Position numbers and translations under genes: made by a program | Shown here: positions 36,535-45,774 of the stretch, piece by piece | Numbering within the stretch: position 1 is the stretch's first letter | Layout: each line of letters starts with the position of its first letter | NCBI GenBank assembly: GCA_049273695.1 | Contig: JBASRE010000009.1 | Coordinates: 7,577-71,576 of the forward strand | Reading direction: 5' to 3' | DNA from: UBA11740 sp049273695 | GTDB taxonomy: Bacteria; Acidobacteriota; Blastocatellia; Pyrinomonadales; Pyrinomonadaceae | Length of the DNA stretch: 64,000 bases | The notes under the pieces: model-generated | Seen by the model: the letters and a program-made list of their open reading frames with translations, nothing else | Told to the model about the DNA's origin: nothing | Databases searched by the model: none

Positions 36535-37533
36535 ATGTCAATACACAATGTTCTGATACTTGTTTTGTGTTTTGCGGCGCTGGTTCCAATCGCTTCGGGC
36601 CAGACGACGCATCGCTTTAAGCCGACCGTCGGCCATCAGACGTTTGCCGCTCGCCCGCCGGTCTTTACCGTGAGACCCGGCGACACGCTTGAGAGCGAAT
36701 CGCTTTGGGGCGAGTGGTACGAGCGCGCCGGCGGAAAATGGCCAGGCGAGGTTGGGCCAATCGCCATCGAAGGCGCGGAGCCGGGCGATACGCTGGTTGT
36801 TCATGTGCTGCGTGTGCGCCCGAACCGCGACACCGCTGTCTCGACACAAGGCGGAACTTTCGGCGCACTCGTGCCGGACGGCGGCACGGCGTTTCTCAAC
36901 AATGTGTTCCCGCGCGGACGCTATGTCTGGCGTCTCGATCGCCAACGGATGACGGGCACCGTAGATCTGCCGGGAAGTTCGATGAAGCAGGTAACGGTGC
37001 CACTCAGCCCGATGCTCGGGCGGGTCGCGACGGCACCCGAGGGTGACGAGGCGTTCAACGGACTTTGGCCCGGCCGGTTCGGCGGCAACATGGACACGCC
37101 TGACGTCCGTGAAGGGGCAACAGTTTATCTGCCGGTGTCTTACAAAGGAGCGCTATTCTATTTTGGCGACGGTCACGCTTTGCAGGGCGATGGCGAGATC
37201 TGTGGGTCGGGGCTTGAAACGTCAATGGAAGTGGCTTTTCGCTTCGAGCTCGTAAAGGGAAAGAAGGTCGCGTGGCCTCGCATTGAAGATGCTGACCACA
37301 TTATGGTGGCTGGAAGCGCTCGTCCGCTCTCGGACGCGCTGCGAATTTCGTTCGTCGAACTCATCAATTGGCTTGTGACAGACTACGGATTCAACAAAGA
37401 GGACGCCTATCAACTTACATCACAAGTAGCGACGGTCCGCGTAGCAAACATGGTCGATCCGCTGTACACGGTGGTTGCGAAATTTCCGAAAAAACTCCTT
37501 CCTCCGAAATCGCAACGCGAGACTTCTAAATAA
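36535..37533 (+). CDS. Acetamidase/formamidase family protein, exported
   Basis: 332 residues from the ATG at 36535 with AGAAGGA upstream; the open frame reaches back into the tRNA remnant, which is not coding. Signal peptide about 1-22 (NVLILVLCFAALVPIASG). FmdA/AmdA-type features: GDTLESESLWGEW, EPGDTLVVHVLRVRPN, VYLPVSYKGALFYFGDGHAL and GDGEICGSGLETSMEVAFR, the last two carrying His and Glu expected at the metal-dependent amidase site. Family members hydrolyse formamide or acetamide to ammonia plus acid and are usually cytoplasmic; export is unusual and suggests a different short amide or a divergent role. Confidence 0.85.
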   Translation: MSIHNVLILVLCFAALVPIASGQTTHRFKPTVGHQTFAARPPVFTVRPGDTLESESLWGEWYERAGGKWPGEVGPIAIEGAEPGDTLVVHVLRVRPNRDTAVSTQGGTFGALVPDGGTAFLNNVFPRGRYVWRLDRQRMTGTVDLPGSSMKQVTVPLSPMLGRVATAPEGDEAFNGLWPGRFGGNMDTPDVREGATVYLPVSYKGALFYFGDGHALQGDGEICGSGLETSMEVAFRFELVKGKKVAWPRIEDADHIMVAGSARPLSDALRISFVELINWLVTDYGFNKEDAYQLTSQVATVRVANMVDPLYTVVAKFPKKLLPPKSQRETSK

Positions 37534-37585
37534 AAGTGATCTTGGTCTGGTCGTCGCAACTGACAGCCGGAATCAGAAGAACACA

Positions 37586-38338
37586 ATGACGAAGACAGTC
37601 CTGATCACGGGAGCGACAGCGGGGTTTGGGGCGGCGATGGCCCGCCAGTTTGCTGAAGCCGGATGGCGTGTTATCGGCACCGGGCGCCGCGCGGAACGAC
37701 TGCGCAAGCTCGAGGATGAATTTGGCGCGGACAGATTTCATGCCGCGGTCTTTGACATCCGCGACGCGTCGGCCATGGACGCGGCATTGTCTTCCCTGCC
37801 CGAATCTTTCCGCGCGATTGACGTTCTGGTTAACAATGCCGGGCTGGCGATTGGCAACGCTCCTGCGCCGCAAGCGAAATGGGAAGACTGGCTAACGACG
37901 ATCGAGACGAACGTTACTTCGCTGGTAAGACTCACTCATAAGCTCTTGCCAGGGTTAATTGAGCGGAAGGGTTTGATCGTCAACCTCAGCTCAGTCGCCG
38001 CAAACTATCCGTATCCGGGTGGCAACGTCTACGGCGCTACAAAAGCGTTTGTGAGCCAGTTCTCGTTTGGCTTACGCAGCGACTTGCACGGCACCGGCGT
38101 GCGGGTAACTTCGATTGAGCCAGGGCTCTGCGAGACCGAATTTACTCTCGTGCGCACCGGCGGCGACCAAGCCGCGTCTGATGCGCTGTACAAGGGCGCG
38201 CATCCACTGACTGCGGACGACATCGCTGCCACGGTGTTATGGGTCGCGAATTTGCCGCCGCACATGAATGTCAACCGGTTAGAAATGATGCCGGTCACTC
38301 AATCGTGGCCTGCCTTCCAGATCTCTCGCGACGAGTAA
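37586..38338 (+). CDS. SDR-family oxidoreductase (YdfG-like)
   Basis: 250 residues from the ATG at 37586. Classical short-chain dehydrogenase: TGATAGFGAAMARQF nucleotide motif at 7-21, DVLVNNAGLAIG near 80, the catalytic Ser in IVNLSSVAANY and Y-x-x-x-K in NVYGATKAF, and PGLCETEF after it. The Arg pair GTGRRAE after the second strand favours NADP+. Closest by pattern to YdfG-type serine/3-hydroxy-acid dehydrogenases. It follows the amidase gene by 52 bases on the same strand and may be cotranscribed with it. Confidence 0.9.
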   Translation: MTKTVLITGATAGFGAAMARQFAEAGWRVIGTGRRAERLRKLEDEFGADRFHAAVFDIRDASAMDAALSSLPESFRAIDVLVNNAGLAIGNAPAPQAKWEDWLTTIETNVTSLVRLTHKLLPGLIERKGLIVNLSSVAANYPYPGGNVYGATKAFVSQFSFGLRSDLHGTGVRVTSIEPGLCETEFTLVRTGGDQAASDALYKGAHPLTADDIAATVLWVANLPPHMNVNRLEMMPVTQSWPAFQISRDE

Positions 38339-38371
38339 GAGTATAAGGCGAAAGATACTTCTATCACGCTG

Positions 38372-38552
38372 GTAAGTACTGGTTCAGTTTGAGAGAGTCT
38401 CTCATTCTCGCCGTCGCTTTAGCGCGGCGATCAGGTTGGTGGCGGTGTGGGAAACCGTTTAAACGGTTTCCATTGCATGGCCGCAGGCCGCCACCGGGCT
38501 AAAGCCGCGGTGTGAATGAGAAGATCAAAGTGAACCAGTACTCGCTGGTAAC
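38372..38552. repeat. Nested palindromic element with PmeI-like core
   Basis: Outer arms AGTACTGGTTCAGTTTGA and TCAAAGTGAACCAGTACT; middle arms TTTAGCGCGGCGATC / GGGCTAAAGCCGCGG and GGTGGCGG / CCGCCACC; centre GGAAACCGTTTAAACGGTTTCC split as GGAAACCGTTTAAACGGTTT plus CC, a perfect palindrome. The whole lies between the convergent SDR and WG-repeat genes and could fold into one long cruciform or act as a bidirectional terminator. Confidence 0.8.
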
Positions 38553-38563
38553 AGTTCACGCGT

Positions 38564-39847
38564 TTACCGCGAGGAGCCACCAATCCCGCCTTGCCAGACA
38601 ACTTTGCCTTCCTTATCGATGTAAGTCTTGCAGTTTCTTGCATAGTCGTCGCAATTCACTGCGGCCAAACCGCCGCTGAAAGACATCGCGTTGGTAAATT
38701 GAGGCTTGATCACTACCCGGCCTTCTCGATCGATGTAGCCCCACATCATCTTTCTGTCAGGCGTCATGACCGCGACTGCGGCCAGACCATCAGAAAAGAC
38801 TTTGCCCCACACGTACTCAGGCTTAATTATGACTTGACCCGTTCGGTCAATATAGCCAACGCGCACCGGGCCGCGGCGACTGGCATCACGCCACTTGGTT
38901 CTGTCGTCGACGAATTGTCCAAACAGCGCACGACCCTCTGAAAACCTTTCCACCAGATCGAATTGCGGCGGAATCACAAATTTTCCCGTGCGATCCATGA
39001 AGCCATACTTCGGCTCTTGATAACCTCGATACAAGCGGTTATTTCTTACGATAACGCTAGCCGCCGCCAAACCTTCGGAAAAACGATCCACGCTTTGCCG
39101 GGTTTTTGGTTGAAGAACGACCTTTCCCGTGCGGTCAATGAAGGCGTAGCGAACGCTCCTCAAAATCACCAGCGCTAGACCCTCGTGAAAGTCACCGGCG
39201 GACGTGAATTGAAGTGGAATCACCAACTGTCCTTCTTTGTTGATATAGCCGTATCGCTGTCTCTCTGTCCCCGCCACGAAAGCCCGGCCTTCTGAAAAAT
39301 CTCCGACCTCGGTGTACTTCGCCGGGGTCACGATGCGTCCGCTGCGATCGATAAATCCCCAGCCGCGGTCAGTGTACTTCGCCAGGCCTTCATGAAAAGC
39401 GCCGTACCGCGTGTCGTAATTCTTCGGTGGGATGACGACGCGACCGCTTTCGTCAATGAGAGCGTTCAGAAAGAAGGGATTGCGACACTGTGGACACAAA
39501 GCCCAGCCGACAACTGCGCGGCCCTCTGAGAACTCTTCAAATCTAAGCGAAATTGTTTCGGGTTCAGGCCGTTCGCGGAACATCCCGAATGTTCGCGAAA
39601 TCTTCCTGATCTCCTCCTGCAATTGTGGGTCAGACGCGCTAATGACGACGCGCCCGTTGATATCGATGAACGCGGTTCCATCACCAGTTAGAAAAAGTTT
39701 TCGAGTTGGTTGCGTAACTGTCTGCCCTTGTGCCGGTGAAGCTATCGTCCTGTCGGCCGTTTGCTGGGCGACCGCGAATAGCAGGAATCCAAGAAGAAGC
39801 GAACTGACGCTAGTTATTCTGGTCATTGAGGCCACAATTTCCTTCAT
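38564..39847 (-). CDS. Exported WG-repeat protein
   Basis: 427 residues; the ATG at 39826 (residue 8) is an equally good start, directly before the signal peptide TRITSVSSLLLGFLLFAVAQ. The mature part is a chain of WG beta-hairpin repeats of about 45-50 residues, e.g. WGFIDRSGRIVTPAKYTEVG, FSEGRAFVAGTERQRYGYIN, YAFIDRTGKVVLQPK, YGFMDRTGKFVIPPQF. A Cys-x-x-Cys pair (WALCPQCRNPFF) interrupts the second repeat and could bind metal or form a disulfide. WG proteins are exported or cytoplasmic scaffolds of unknown function. Confidence 0.88.
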   Translation of the reverse strand: MKEIVASMTRITSVSSLLLGFLLFAVAQQTADRTIASPAQGQTVTQPTRKLFLTGDGTAFIDINGRVVISASDPQLQEEIRKISRTFGMFRERPEPETISLRFEEFSEGRAVVGWALCPQCRNPFFLNALIDESGRVVIPPKNYDTRYGAFHEGLAKYTDRGWGFIDRSGRIVTPAKYTEVGDFSEGRAFVAGTERQRYGYINKEGQLVIPLQFTSAGDFHEGLALVILRSVRYAFIDRTGKVVLQPKTRQSVDRFSEGLAAASVIVRNNRLYRGYQEPKYGFMDRTGKFVIPPQFDLVERFSEGRALFGQFVDDRTKWRDASRRGPVRVGYIDRTGQVIIKPEYVWGKVFSDGLAAVAVMTPDRKMMWGYIDREGRVVIKPQFTNAMSFSGGLAAVNCDDYARNCKTYIDKEGKVVWQGGIGGSSR

Positions 39848-40004
39848 GTTGTCACGGCTCGGCGCCCCCCTCTCCGCGAGCGGGGAGGGTACTTAGCCAA
39901 GCAATCACGAAATGAACGAAATGTCTGCGCGGAACTTGCGCCGAGAGCAACATCACGCGAACGCTCGAGGGTTTGAAGATGGAGGGATACGCGGGTCGTA
40001 TTTT

Positions 40005-40108
40005 GACTTTGCGTGTCTTTGCGGCTGAGCGCCTTTGCGTGAACCGATCGGTCGTCAATAACGGGCGATTTCACGCAAAGACGCAAATTCGCAAAAGGAT
40101 CGCAAAGC
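40005..40108. repeat. TTTGCG / TTCACGCAAAGACGCAAA palindromic repeat, copy 2
   Basis: Left arm CTTTGCGTGTCTTTGCGGCT plus GAGCGCCTTTGCGTGAA; right arm TTTCACGCAAAGACGCAAAT plus TCGCAAAAGGATCGCAAAG. Arms of nearly 40 bases around a 20-base centre, in the 270-base gap between WG-repeat and DoxX genes (both minus). A shorter palindrome, CTCTCCGCGAGCGGGGAG, lies at about 39868-39888. Family as at 15110-15210. Confidence 0.85.
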
Positions 40109-40119
40109 AGGAGACTGCT

Positions 40120-40608
40120 CTATCGCGAAGAGGCGGTACTCCCCCGCTTAAACCAATTTTGCTCAGTTGCTAAATACGTCCACCAGATGACAAACAATTG
40201 AAACGGAATTCTCACCAGCAGGTAAACGGGGCCGGCTTCATGACCTCCGAAATCAACCCGGTTGATGGCCGAGTAAATATTGGCCGGCAGAATGCCTATC
40301 AGCATCAAGATCAAGAGGAACCCGGTCAGGCGCATGAGCCTGGGAATCCACACGCCGATGGCTCCGAGTAGTTCGAGGATGCCGGTGAGATAAACCAACT
40401 CAGTGCGATACGGCACGCTCAGCGGAAGCATCGCCGCCATCTCCTGAGTTCTAATGAAATGTCCCAAGCCTGTGAAGATGAAAAAGAGCGAGAGACCAAC
40501 TCGCGCGCGTTTCGAGGGAGCAATTTGAAATTTGGGACTCAACCTTCCCGCTAGAGTGAGAAGCAGGTAAGGACCGACCAACAACAAAAGGAGAAAGAGC
40601 AGAGTCAT
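40120..40608 (-). CDS. DoxX-like membrane protein
   Basis: 162 residues with four to five hydrophobic helices: TLLFLLLLLVGPYLLLTLAG, LSLFFIFTGLGHFIRTQEMA, ELVYLTGILELLGAIGVWIP and TGFLLILMLIGILPANIYSA. FTGLGHF and LTGILELLGAIG are the DoxX/DoxD-family pattern. Function in most members is unknown; some take part in quinone-linked redox steps or oxidative-stress protection. It stands alone between repeats. A second DoxX protein is at 60935. Confidence 0.82.
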   Translation of the reverse strand: MTLLFLLLLLVGPYLLLTLAGRLSPKFQIAPSKRARVGLSLFFIFTGLGHFIRTQEMAAMLPLSVPYRTELVYLTGILELLGAIGVWIPRLMRLTGFLLILMLIGILPANIYSAINRVDFGGHEAGPVYLLVRIPFQLFVIWWTYLATEQNWFKRGSTASSR

Positions 40609-40669
40609 ACAGTGTCAGTGGTCATTATTACGAGGTGTGAGTTGTCACTATCGTGGCACATTCGTCCGT

Positions 40670-43633
40670 TCATCGGAATTCAGTAATTAGGACCACATCA
40701 CTGCTGGTCGTGCCGCGCCCGTACGCAAGCCACTTACTGTCGGGTGACCAGGCGAAAGAGAAGAAAGTCGCAGCGGTGAAGTTGGTCAATTGCTTTGGTT
40801 GGCCACCGTCAAACGACTGGATCCAAAGGTTCGTCACACCTGAGAGAACGCCGCCATTTGTGAGATTGTAAATAATTGCGCGTCCATCCGGCGTCCAGCG
40901 CACAACAGGACGCGAATCGGATGTCACATCAAAGCTCTTGAGCACCGGCCCGCCTTCAAACGGAATAATTGATATGTTCCATGAGACCGGGCCTGCTCCG
41001 CTCGGTCGTACATATGCGACGAGTTTGCCGTCGAGGGACATACTTGACGCCCAACTATTGTTAGTCAATTGGACCAATTCGCCTCCATCGACAGGCACCT
41101 TCCATGAGCCTAAGCTCGGAGAATTGCAGATTACCCACAATCCATCCGGTGAAAAACTCGGACCGATTTCACCAGGGCCATTGGTCAGTTGCTTCAGGTT
41201 GTCACCATCAATGTCCATCCGATAGACGTGATAAGTGCCGGTGCGATTAGAGGTGAAGACAATGTAGCGACCGTCGTGAGAAACGCGCACTCCCTGATCC
41301 TCGTAAGCGCCATCTGTCAGTTGTCTCTGATCGCTGCCGTCCGCGTTCATGATCCAAATATGGCGACCGCCGCTCGCGGTCGAGTCATAAATGATCCGGC
41401 CATCAGGTGTCCAATTAACCGCTGGGTATCCGTCCTCCCGCCCCATCCCTGTGGTGAGTTGTTTCGCGCGGCTGGCATCGCCGTCCGGCGCGAGCCAGAT
41501 GTGTGATGTCGTTTCACGCTTTGTCACAACCAAAGCACTCGCGTCCGCGGTGAGACTCAAATTGGCGTAGTTACTGAAATCGTTAGTTATCTTGCGCGCC
41601 TCGCCGCTCGGATAGGAGAGATACCAAACCTGCCAAGGCGAGGACCGCATCTGCTCCTTTGCTATGACGATCAAGCCTTTACCATCGAGCAGCCACTCAA
41701 TAGTCGCGATGGCAAACCACTTCGGAGTGTGAACCGGTTTCTCCGCACCCTCCTCGAGTGATATTTCAATGAGCTTTTTCGCATGCTCCCCGGCAACACA
41801 GGTGACCGACTCTCCGTCGGGTGTCCACGTGATTCCACCAGCGAAATTATCCGGCCCTTTGCGCGTGGCGATCACCTGTTCTTCACTGCCCTCGATGTCT
41901 GTCAGTATCAATGAGTTTTCTTTCTCCCACGGACCGCCGCGAATAAAGGCGATGCGATTCCCGTCAGGAGACAGGGCAGCGCGTGACGAAACATTCTCGA
42001 TAATCTTCTCAGGCTGACCGCCAAAGGCGGATATTTTATAGAGCGCATCAGGGCGGTTTTTCTCTCTCTTGTTGAAATAGAGGTATTTGCCGTCGCGCGT
42101 GAAGCTAAAGTTCGCATAAGCACCGTCCGAGGGGGGAACAATCTGCACGTCGCGCGACGTGTTGACGTTTCTGATCCAGATGTATTGTTGTCCGGCATCC
42201 TCAACCCCATACACAACGTGTTTACCATTGGGTGAAATCGATCCGGTAAAGACCTTGCCGGTGGCAGTCAGCCTTCTGATCGTATTCGCGGGGGTGGAAG
42301 TAGCAGGCTGCTTGTGGAGCGCGAATCTAAACAACCCGTAGCCTAACGCGACGAGCGCGGCGAAAATAATGGCGACGACTTTCTTGTGGCGTTTGATTTC
42401 AGTCGCGATATACCCGGCGCTCGATGTCGGCCTGGTCGATTGTTCAATGCTTGGCCGGCCCCACGTTTCATTGCTGTCTGACGATGGCAAGCTCGGATCA
42501 ATCACCGCCGCCCCGGACATGCCGTGTCTCACTTCCTTCAACTCGATAACCACGTCCTTGATTGTTTGATAACGCGCGTTCGGGTCCTTGGCCAGGCAAC
42601 GTCTGACAATCCGCTGCAAGTCAGGCGGAGCTGCGGTATTGATGTCCTTAATTAGCGGCGCATCCTCGTGAATGACCTTGTGCAACGCTTCGACAACTGA
42701 TTCCCCTGCGAACGGCTTTTGCCCGGTCACCGCTTCAAACAGAATGCAGCCGAACGAGAAGATGTCCGAACGCTCATCAATCTCATTTACCTTACCCTGG
42801 GCCTGCTCCGGCGACATGTAGCCGGCGGTCCCCATCACCATTCCGGTTAAAGACTGCTCGGCCACGATAGTGGTCTCGTCGACTTCGTTCGACGCGTTGC
42901 CAGTCAAGGCCGATGGCCGTTGTGAATCAATGAGCTTCGCCAATCCAAAATCGAGAATCTTCGCGTAGTCGTCATGCGTGATCATGATGTTGTCGGGCTT
43001 CAGATCGCGATGGACGATACCGGCGGCGTGCGCTTTGGAAAGACCTTCGGCAACTTGAGTGAGATATTTCAGGAGCTTCGGTAGCGGGGTTTTGTCGCGG
43101 TGAATCTTATCGCGCAGAGTAGCACCGTCAATGTGCTCGAGAGCGATGAAATGTGTGCCTTCGCTTTCACCGATTTCGTAGATGTGCGCGATGTGCGGAT
43201 GATTGAGGGCAGCGGCCGCGGTGGCCTCTTGTTCAAAGCGGCGCATTCGATCCTGATTAGCAGCAACGGCCGCCGGAAGAATCTTCAAGGCTACTTTGCG
43301 ATGTAGGCGCGAGTCTTCGGCCAGATACACTTCGCCCATGCCACCCTTGCCGAGCAGCGAGTGAATCTCATAGTGGTCAAAGCGCGTATGTGGAACTAAT
43401 AAGGGGACACTCTCAGACCCATCACCCTGCTGGGCCAGATAACCTGCGGCAATGTCGTACGGTGGTTTCGCGGTAAGACCCGCAGCCTCGGCAGCCAGTA
43501 GTGAGTACAACTCGCCACGCAGTTCGGCATCGCTTTCAGAAACGTGGTCCAGGAAGAGTTCACGTTCGGTGGGAGCAATCTCCAGCGCCGCATGAAACAA
43601 CTCAGACAAACGTTCGTATTGTTGCGGAGTCAT
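40670..43633 (-). CDS. Ser/Thr protein kinase with TolB-type beta-propeller sensor
   Basis: 987 residues from the ATG at 43633, which overlaps the sigma-factor TGA (ATGA). An N-terminal helical segment (1-75) is followed by a Hanks kinase domain at about 87-365: GKGGMGEV loop (96-103), Lys117 in VALKIL, HRDLKPDN (208-215) and DFG (228-230). A membrane helix lies at about 422-445 (VVAIIFAALVALGYGLFRFA). The rest is a TolB/PD40-type propeller (ISPNGKHVVYG, LSPDGNRIAFI, FSPDGLWVICN, WSPDSKWLAYG) outside the membrane. It probably senses an external ligand. Translational coupling to the sigma factor suggests a sigma/kinase signalling unit. Confidence 0.92.
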   Translation of the reverse strand: MTPQQYERLSELFHAALEIAPTERELFLDHVSESDAELRGELYSLLAAEAAGLTAKPPYDIAAGYLAQQGDGSESVPLLVPHTRFDHYEIHSLLGKGGMGEVYLAEDSRLHRKVALKILPAAVAANQDRMRRFEQEATAAAALNHPHIAHIYEIGESEGTHFIALEHIDGATLRDKIHRDKTPLPKLLKYLTQVAEGLSKAHAAGIVHRDLKPDNIMITHDDYAKILDFGLAKLIDSQRPSALTGNASNEVDETTIVAEQSLTGMVMGTAGYMSPEQAQGKVNEIDERSDIFSFGCILFEAVTGQKPFAGESVVEALHKVIHEDAPLIKDINTAAPPDLQRIVRRCLAKDPNARYQTIKDVVIELKEVRHGMSGAAVIDPSLPSSDSNETWGRPSIEQSTRPTSSAGYIATEIKRHKKVVAIIFAALVALGYGLFRFALHKQPATSTPANTIRRLTATGKVFTGSISPNGKHVVYGVEDAGQQYIWIRNVNTSRDVQIVPPSDGAYANFSFTRDGKYLYFNKREKNRPDALYKISAFGGQPEKIIENVSSRAALSPDGNRIAFIRGGPWEKENSLILTDIEGSEEQVIATRKGPDNFAGGITWTPDGESVTCVAGEHAKKLIEISLEEGAEKPVHTPKWFAIATIEWLLDGKGLIVIAKEQMRSSPWQVWYLSYPSGEARKITNDFSNYANLSLTADASALVVTKRETTSHIWLAPDGDASRAKQLTTGMGREDGYPAVNWTPDGRIIYDSTASGGRHIWIMNADGSDQRQLTDGAYEDQGVRVSHDGRYIVFTSNRTGTYHVYRMDIDGDNLKQLTNGPGEIGPSFSPDGLWVICNSPSLGSWKVPVDGGELVQLTNNSWASSMSLDGKLVAYVRPSGAGPVSWNISIIPFEGGPVLKSFDVTSDSRPVVRWTPDGRAIIYNLTNGGVLSGVTNLWIQSFDGGQPKQLTNFTAATFFSFAWSPDSKWLAYGRGTTSSDVVLITEFR

Positions 43634-44202
43634 ACTTCGCTGGCCGCACTGAGGGCGCGATGTAACCAAGTCTTAGCCATGTGCCAATCGCGCATCACGG
43701 TCTCCGGCGAGACTGCCAAAACCGTAGCCGTCTCTTCCACGCTCAAGCCACCGAAGTAGCGCAATTCCACTACCCGGCTCTGTCGTTTTGAGAGTTGTTC
43801 TAATTCTTTCAGCGCATCGTCGAAGGCAACCAATTCGGCGGCTCGTTCTTGTGTTACAAGCGCTGCCTCTTCCAGAGAGATGGGTCGAGCGTCGCCGCCT
43901 CGCTTGGCTGCATGCCTCGCACGCGCGTAATCGACCAGGATATGCCGCATCGCTTTCGCGGCCACGCCAAAAAAATGCGCGCGGTTCTCAAACTGTTTGT
44001 CTGGCTGTTTGACCATGCGCAGGTATGCCTCATGGATAAGCGCCGTGGTCTGCAACGTGTGACCGGGGTCTTGCTGCCTCATATAACGCCGGGCCATCTT
44101 GCGCAATTCCTCGTAGATCAGCGGCATCAACTTATCGAGCGCTTCACGGTCGCCACTATTCCATTGTTCCAACAACTGTGTAACTGAATGAGAGGCTGAC
44201 AT
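43630..44202 (-). CDS. ECF-family RNA polymerase sigma factor (acidobacterial TIGR02999-like)
   Basis: 190 residues. Region 2 at about 15-90 (LMPLIYEELRKMARRYMRQQ, HEAYLRMV, FFGVAAKAMRHILVDYARAR) and region 4 at about 130-185 (LSKRQSRVVELRYFGGLSVE, ETATVLAVSPETVMRDWHMA). The HILVDYARAR-AKRGG string is typical of the sigma group coupled to Ser/Thr kinases in Acidobacteriota and Planctomycetes. No anti-sigma factor is adjacent; the kinase overlapping by four bases is the likely regulator, by phosphorylation. No target promoter is identifiable here. Confidence 0.9.
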   Translation of the reverse strand: MSASHSVTQLLEQWNSGDREALDKLMPLIYEELRKMARRYMRQQDPGHTLQTTALIHEAYLRMVKQPDKQFENRAHFFGVAAKAMRHILVDYARARHAAKRGGDARPISLEEAALVTQERAAELVAFDDALKELEQLSKRQSRVVELRYFGGLSVEETATVLAVSPETVMRDWHMAKTWLHRALSAASEV

Positions 44203-44576
44203 CCGAGGGCACTTCCAGAGTAATTTGGGACGGTTGAGAAGCCTGCTTGTTGCCGGGAACTATACCACCTCGCGACGAACTCCTTAACTCATTGATGGCG
44301 CGCCAAGCTTTCGTTACGTGGGACGACTAGCCAGTTTCTAACCTTGGTATTAGCACGCCGACCGTCATGCCAGTTTTCGCCAACGAATCCCGTTTCTATA
44401 TGTGGAGATCAGAATATCAATCAGGCCGCTCCAACCAGCTCCTGATCCTCTCGGAACTGAAATGGCAAGTTCAAGCCGTGGTTCTGATCCCGGTCGGCGT
44501 TCTGATGCTGAAGCTTCGGTCGCCTGCTCAACCTCAACCGCGCTTTGGTGCGCCTCATGACAAAAGGAGAAGAGCA
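44203..44576. other. Divergent promoter region, no gene
   Basis: 374 bases between the divergent sigma-factor and lectin-like genes. An open frame extends upstream of the lectin gene to 44367 but has no family features. The ribosome-binding site for the lectin gene, AAAGGAGAAGAGC, is at about 44562-44575. Nothing else is recognised. Confidence 0.4.
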
Positions 44577-45602
44577 ATGAAAAAGAGATTAATGAAAGCA
44601 ACCTTACTTACGCCGATGTTACTGGTGCTGTTTTTCGCCTGCGCCGGTGATGCTTTCGGTCGATTCAACCCGGAATCTTTGTACAACATCACCGCCATGC
44701 ACACCGGCAAGTGTCTCGATGTTTACGGTTGGGGCCAAGGCGATGGAGAAAAAATCCACGAGTTCAATTGCGTCGAAGGGGCGCTAAACCAGCAATGGAG
44801 CATCATCCCGGTCGGCGATGGTTCTGAGTACTATCGGATCATCGTTAAGCACAGCGGCAAGGCATTGGACGTGAATGGAGGAATCTTTACGTTCTGGGAC
44901 GGCGTCCCCGTCAAACAATGGACGTATTGGGGCATCGCGAATCAGATGTGGAAGCTCATTCCCGTTCCCCTGAGCAATGATGTCTACCAAATAGTCGCGC
45001 GACACAGCGGCAAGAGTTTGGAGATTAACGTTGGACCTGGCCCGAGAGAGAATCTCGGGATAGCCCAACAGTCGACCTATAGGAGACGACCTAATCAGCA
45101 TTTCAAAGTGATGGCCCTGCCCTCTGCTAACTGCCAAGCTGATCAGATTGGCTCCAGGCTCATCGGTACGTCGGAACTCACTGTGACGCGAGTTTCAAAC
45201 GATCCGTTCCGTCAGCCTGCCAACCTTACGATTGACGTCACTCAGTGCCGCGGCATCGTTGGTATTGCCAGGTTTGAACCAACAACAACTGCTCCGTACA
45301 TGACGCTGTTTGGCCTGAATACTACGACAGTGAGCCTCCTCCGGGGCGGGAGCGGATCCATAAGTTCCGCTCGTAACATAAGCGTGCAGATTACGCTTCA
45401 CCTCGCGCAGAGCTTGGCAATGAGTCGTAATCCGATCATAGCCGCGGCGGGAGCGCCCTCAGACCTGACACTGACCTTGACGGGCACCGTCGCACCGAAT
45501 GGCGACGTCACGCTCACGGGTTCAGGAACATTCGTAGGAGGATACTTGAACGGCAGCTACGGTAGTTTGAGAGTCACCGGCCGGATAGCGCCCAGCCCTT
45601 GA
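44577..45602 (+). CDS. Exported ricin-type beta-trefoil lectin protein
   Basis: 341 residues from the ATG at 44577. Signal peptide MKKRLMKATLLTPMLLVLFF to about 28. Residues about 35-180 contain three RICIN-type lobes: LYNITAMHTGKCLDVYGWGQ, YYRIIVKHSGKALDVNGGIF and VYQIVARHSGKSLEINVGPG, with Q-x-W motifs (NQQWSI, NQMWKL, NQHFKV). These bind carbohydrate. The C-terminal part (about 190-341) is a beta-rich domain, no known family (LTLTLTGTVAPNGDVTLTGS). An exported glycan-binding protein is the best reading. A hairpin terminator follows. Confidence 0.82.
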   Translation: MKKRLMKATLLTPMLLVLFFACAGDAFGRFNPESLYNITAMHTGKCLDVYGWGQGDGEKIHEFNCVEGALNQQWSIIPVGDGSEYYRIIVKHSGKALDVNGGIFTFWDGVPVKQWTYWGIANQMWKLIPVPLSNDVYQIVARHSGKSLEINVGPGPRENLGIAQQSTYRRRPNQHFKVMALPSANCQADQIGSRLIGTSELTVTRVSNDPFRQPANLTIDVTQCRGIVGIARFEPTTTAPYMTLFGLNTTTVSLLRGGSGSISSARNISVQITLHLAQSLAMSRNPIIAAAGAPSDLTLTLTGTVAPNGDVTLTGSGTFVGGYLNGSYGSLRVTGRIAPSP

Positions 45603-45632
45603 GGCGAATGCCATCGACTAACGATTGCCATT

Positions 45633-45676
45633 AAGAGGGGCCGTCGGACGATTCCCGACGGCCTCCTTATTTGTTA
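45633..45676 (+). terminator. Rho-independent terminator after the lectin gene
   Basis: GGCCGTCGG (45639-45647) pairs with CCGACGGCC (45655-45663), extended by GAGG / TCCT, and is followed by TTATTTGTT. It lies 35 bases after the stop. Confidence 0.8.
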
Positions 45677-45774
45677 GATCGCATCTCCTGAATCACTACA
45701 GAATGTGGAATATAAGGTGATCAGAATAGACGCATGCTCGCGCATCGCGGCGCGACGAACGTAGGATCAAGCAG

